Source: an uncultured Prevotella sp. (lineage in GTDB: Bacteria > Bacteroidota > Bacteroidia > Bacteroidales > Bacteroidaceae). Taken from it: 41,350 nt of DNA. The stretch covers positions 1-41,350 of the forward strand of contig NZ_URNN01000004.1 in assembly GCF_900549175.1 (NCBI RefSeq), in the 5' to 3' direction. The notes under the pieces were generated by a model, which worked only from the letters and a program-made list of their open reading frames with translations, had not been told where the DNA came from and searched no databases. Positions within the stretch are counted from its first letter, which is position 1; each line of letters opens with the position of its first letter. The position numbers and the translations under genes are program-made. Shown here piece by piece: positions 40,773 through 41,350 of the stretch.

Positions 40773-41055
40773 ATATCAACAGTTTGTCACGGTTGGCCGA
40801 CTCCACAGCGTATGGTTCCAACGTTCCTTCTTCCACGAGGTCAACGTCGCATCCCAGCTGTTCTTTCAGTTCCCGCCACATACGCGCATACGTCAACAGC
40901 GTGACAGGCCGCCCGTCACGACAGAACTGCACAAGCAAATCGACATCACTTTGCGCCGTCTCCTCGCCTCTGGCATAAGACCCGAACAGCCATACCCTCT
41001 GCACCGGTTGTGTGGAGAAGTATTGCTTCATTGTTTTTATCTTGCCGTCATCCAT
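40756..41055 (-). CDS. mntA: MntA-like minimal nucleotidyltransferase antitoxin
   Basis: A 99-residue nucleotidyltransferase of the MNT group. The catalytic motif GSX10DXD is intact: GSYARGEETAQSDVD, with G25, S26, D37, D39. The third acidic residue is probably in CDVDLVEEG. In known systems this protein neutralises HepT by adding AMP to its active-site Tyr. First gene of the pair, with a promoter at 41078-41109 in copy B of the duplicated segment. An internal Met at residue 9 is an alternative start. Confidence 0.92.
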   Translation of the reverse strand: MDDGKIKTMKQYFSTQPVQRVWLFGSYARGEETAQSDVDLLVQFCRDGRPVTLLTYARMWRELKEQLGCDVDLVEEGTLEPYAVESANRDKLLIYERTN

Positions 41056-41072
41056 AACCTCATGCGCTTTTA

Positions 41073-41136
41073 TTCTGCAAAAATAAACAAAATCAGCAAG
41101 TCTGGCAAATATATCTTTCTTTTTTCATGTTTTCCA
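41073..41136. repeat. 64-base duplicated promoter segment, copy B
   Basis: It begins TTCTGCAAAAATAAACAAAA, continues TCAGCAAGTCTGGCAAATAT, and ends GTTTTCCA. It is 60/64 identical to copy A at 40311-40374. It holds the mntA promoter. Confidence 0.85.
41078..41109 (-). promoter_or_regulatory. Promoter of the mntA-hepT operon
   Basis: On the minus strand TTTG (41106-41109), 20 bases, then TATTTTTG (41078-41085), 23 bases ahead of the start codon. Full consensus match. The rest of the right edge (41137-41350) has no gene that I can support. It contains only short imperfect hairpins such as GCTTGCCGACAAGC (41222-41235). Confidence 0.7.
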
Positions 41137-41350
41137 ACCGGGATGATAATAAAAATAAAGAGATAAAGAAAAAAACCGAAAAGAAGAACGACTTTTACAT
41201 CAGATTTATTACATTAGATTTTTGCTTGCCGACAAGCGGCTCATCCGGCATTTGGCGGGATAACCGCATAGCAAATGGAAACGGGCAGAAGCCCAACATG
41301 CTCATAGTCCGATACTTGATATGTGACATGTCTCTCCAAATGTCGGATGA

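Noticed and set aside
41137..41350. 34-codon frame on the minus strand ending near 41200 (start MLGFCPFPF)
   Set aside because: Too short, with no start context or recognisable homology; it runs through short hairpins that look like intergenic repeats.

Overview
The window looks like the chromosome of a Bacteroidales bacterium, most likely a member of the Prevotellaceae. The reasons are a SusC/SusD polysaccharide utilisation locus (PUL) with a hybrid two-component regulator, a sufBCDS operon, a GH57/GT4/debranching-enzyme glycogen cluster, and promoters that repeatedly match the Bacteroidetes pattern TTTG, about 19-20 bases, TAnnTTTG. Genus and species are inference. Most genes look intact and ordinary. 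The unusual material lies in the regulator, the GH57 protein, the intergenic repeats and the right edge.

Layout: 1-2475 holds a BlaI-type repressor, a WYL-domain regulator and RNase HII, all on the minus strand. A small unrecognised gene follows on the plus strand (2620-2943). 2978-8162 is the suf iron-sulfur assembly operon on the minus strand (sufB-sufC-sufD-sufS, with its promoter at 8131-8162). tRNA-Asn (8279-8352) lies between suf and a plus-strand S41 protease (8537-10213). A repeat-rich gap of 575 bases precedes a plus-strand PUL (10789-22858): SusC, SusD, a DUF4957/DUF5123-like lipoprotein, a PL1-type pectate lyase and a GH3 enzyme. The set suggests capture and cleavage of pectin-like glycans. 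It is followed on the minus strand by a ProXp-type tRNA editing protein and a 1291-residue hybrid two-component regulator.

27778-32701 is a minus-strand glycogen/alpha-glucan operon (debranching enzyme, GT4 glycosyltransferase, GH57-like protein) divergent from a Crp/Fnr-type regulator. 33573-39957 holds housekeeping genes: a lipid-kinase-like protein, miaA, gap, mscL (plus strand), guaA and a sugar nucleotidyltransferase. 39964-41136 is a small toxin-antitoxin island: an 86-residue antitoxin-like gene with an apparently truncated toxin after it, then a HepT/MntA (HEPN/MNT) pair. Two nearly identical 64-base promoter copies drive the two units.

Most notable observations: (1) the PUL regulator has no histidine-kinase ATPase domain and an altered H box; (2) the GH57 protein has lost both expected catalytic residues; (3) the duplicated promoter and the toxin remnant in the toxin-antitoxin island; (4) several families of interspersed non-coding repeats, including an 85-base palindromic element present twice and a large inverted repeat made of CTTTGCG and CTCTGTG units.
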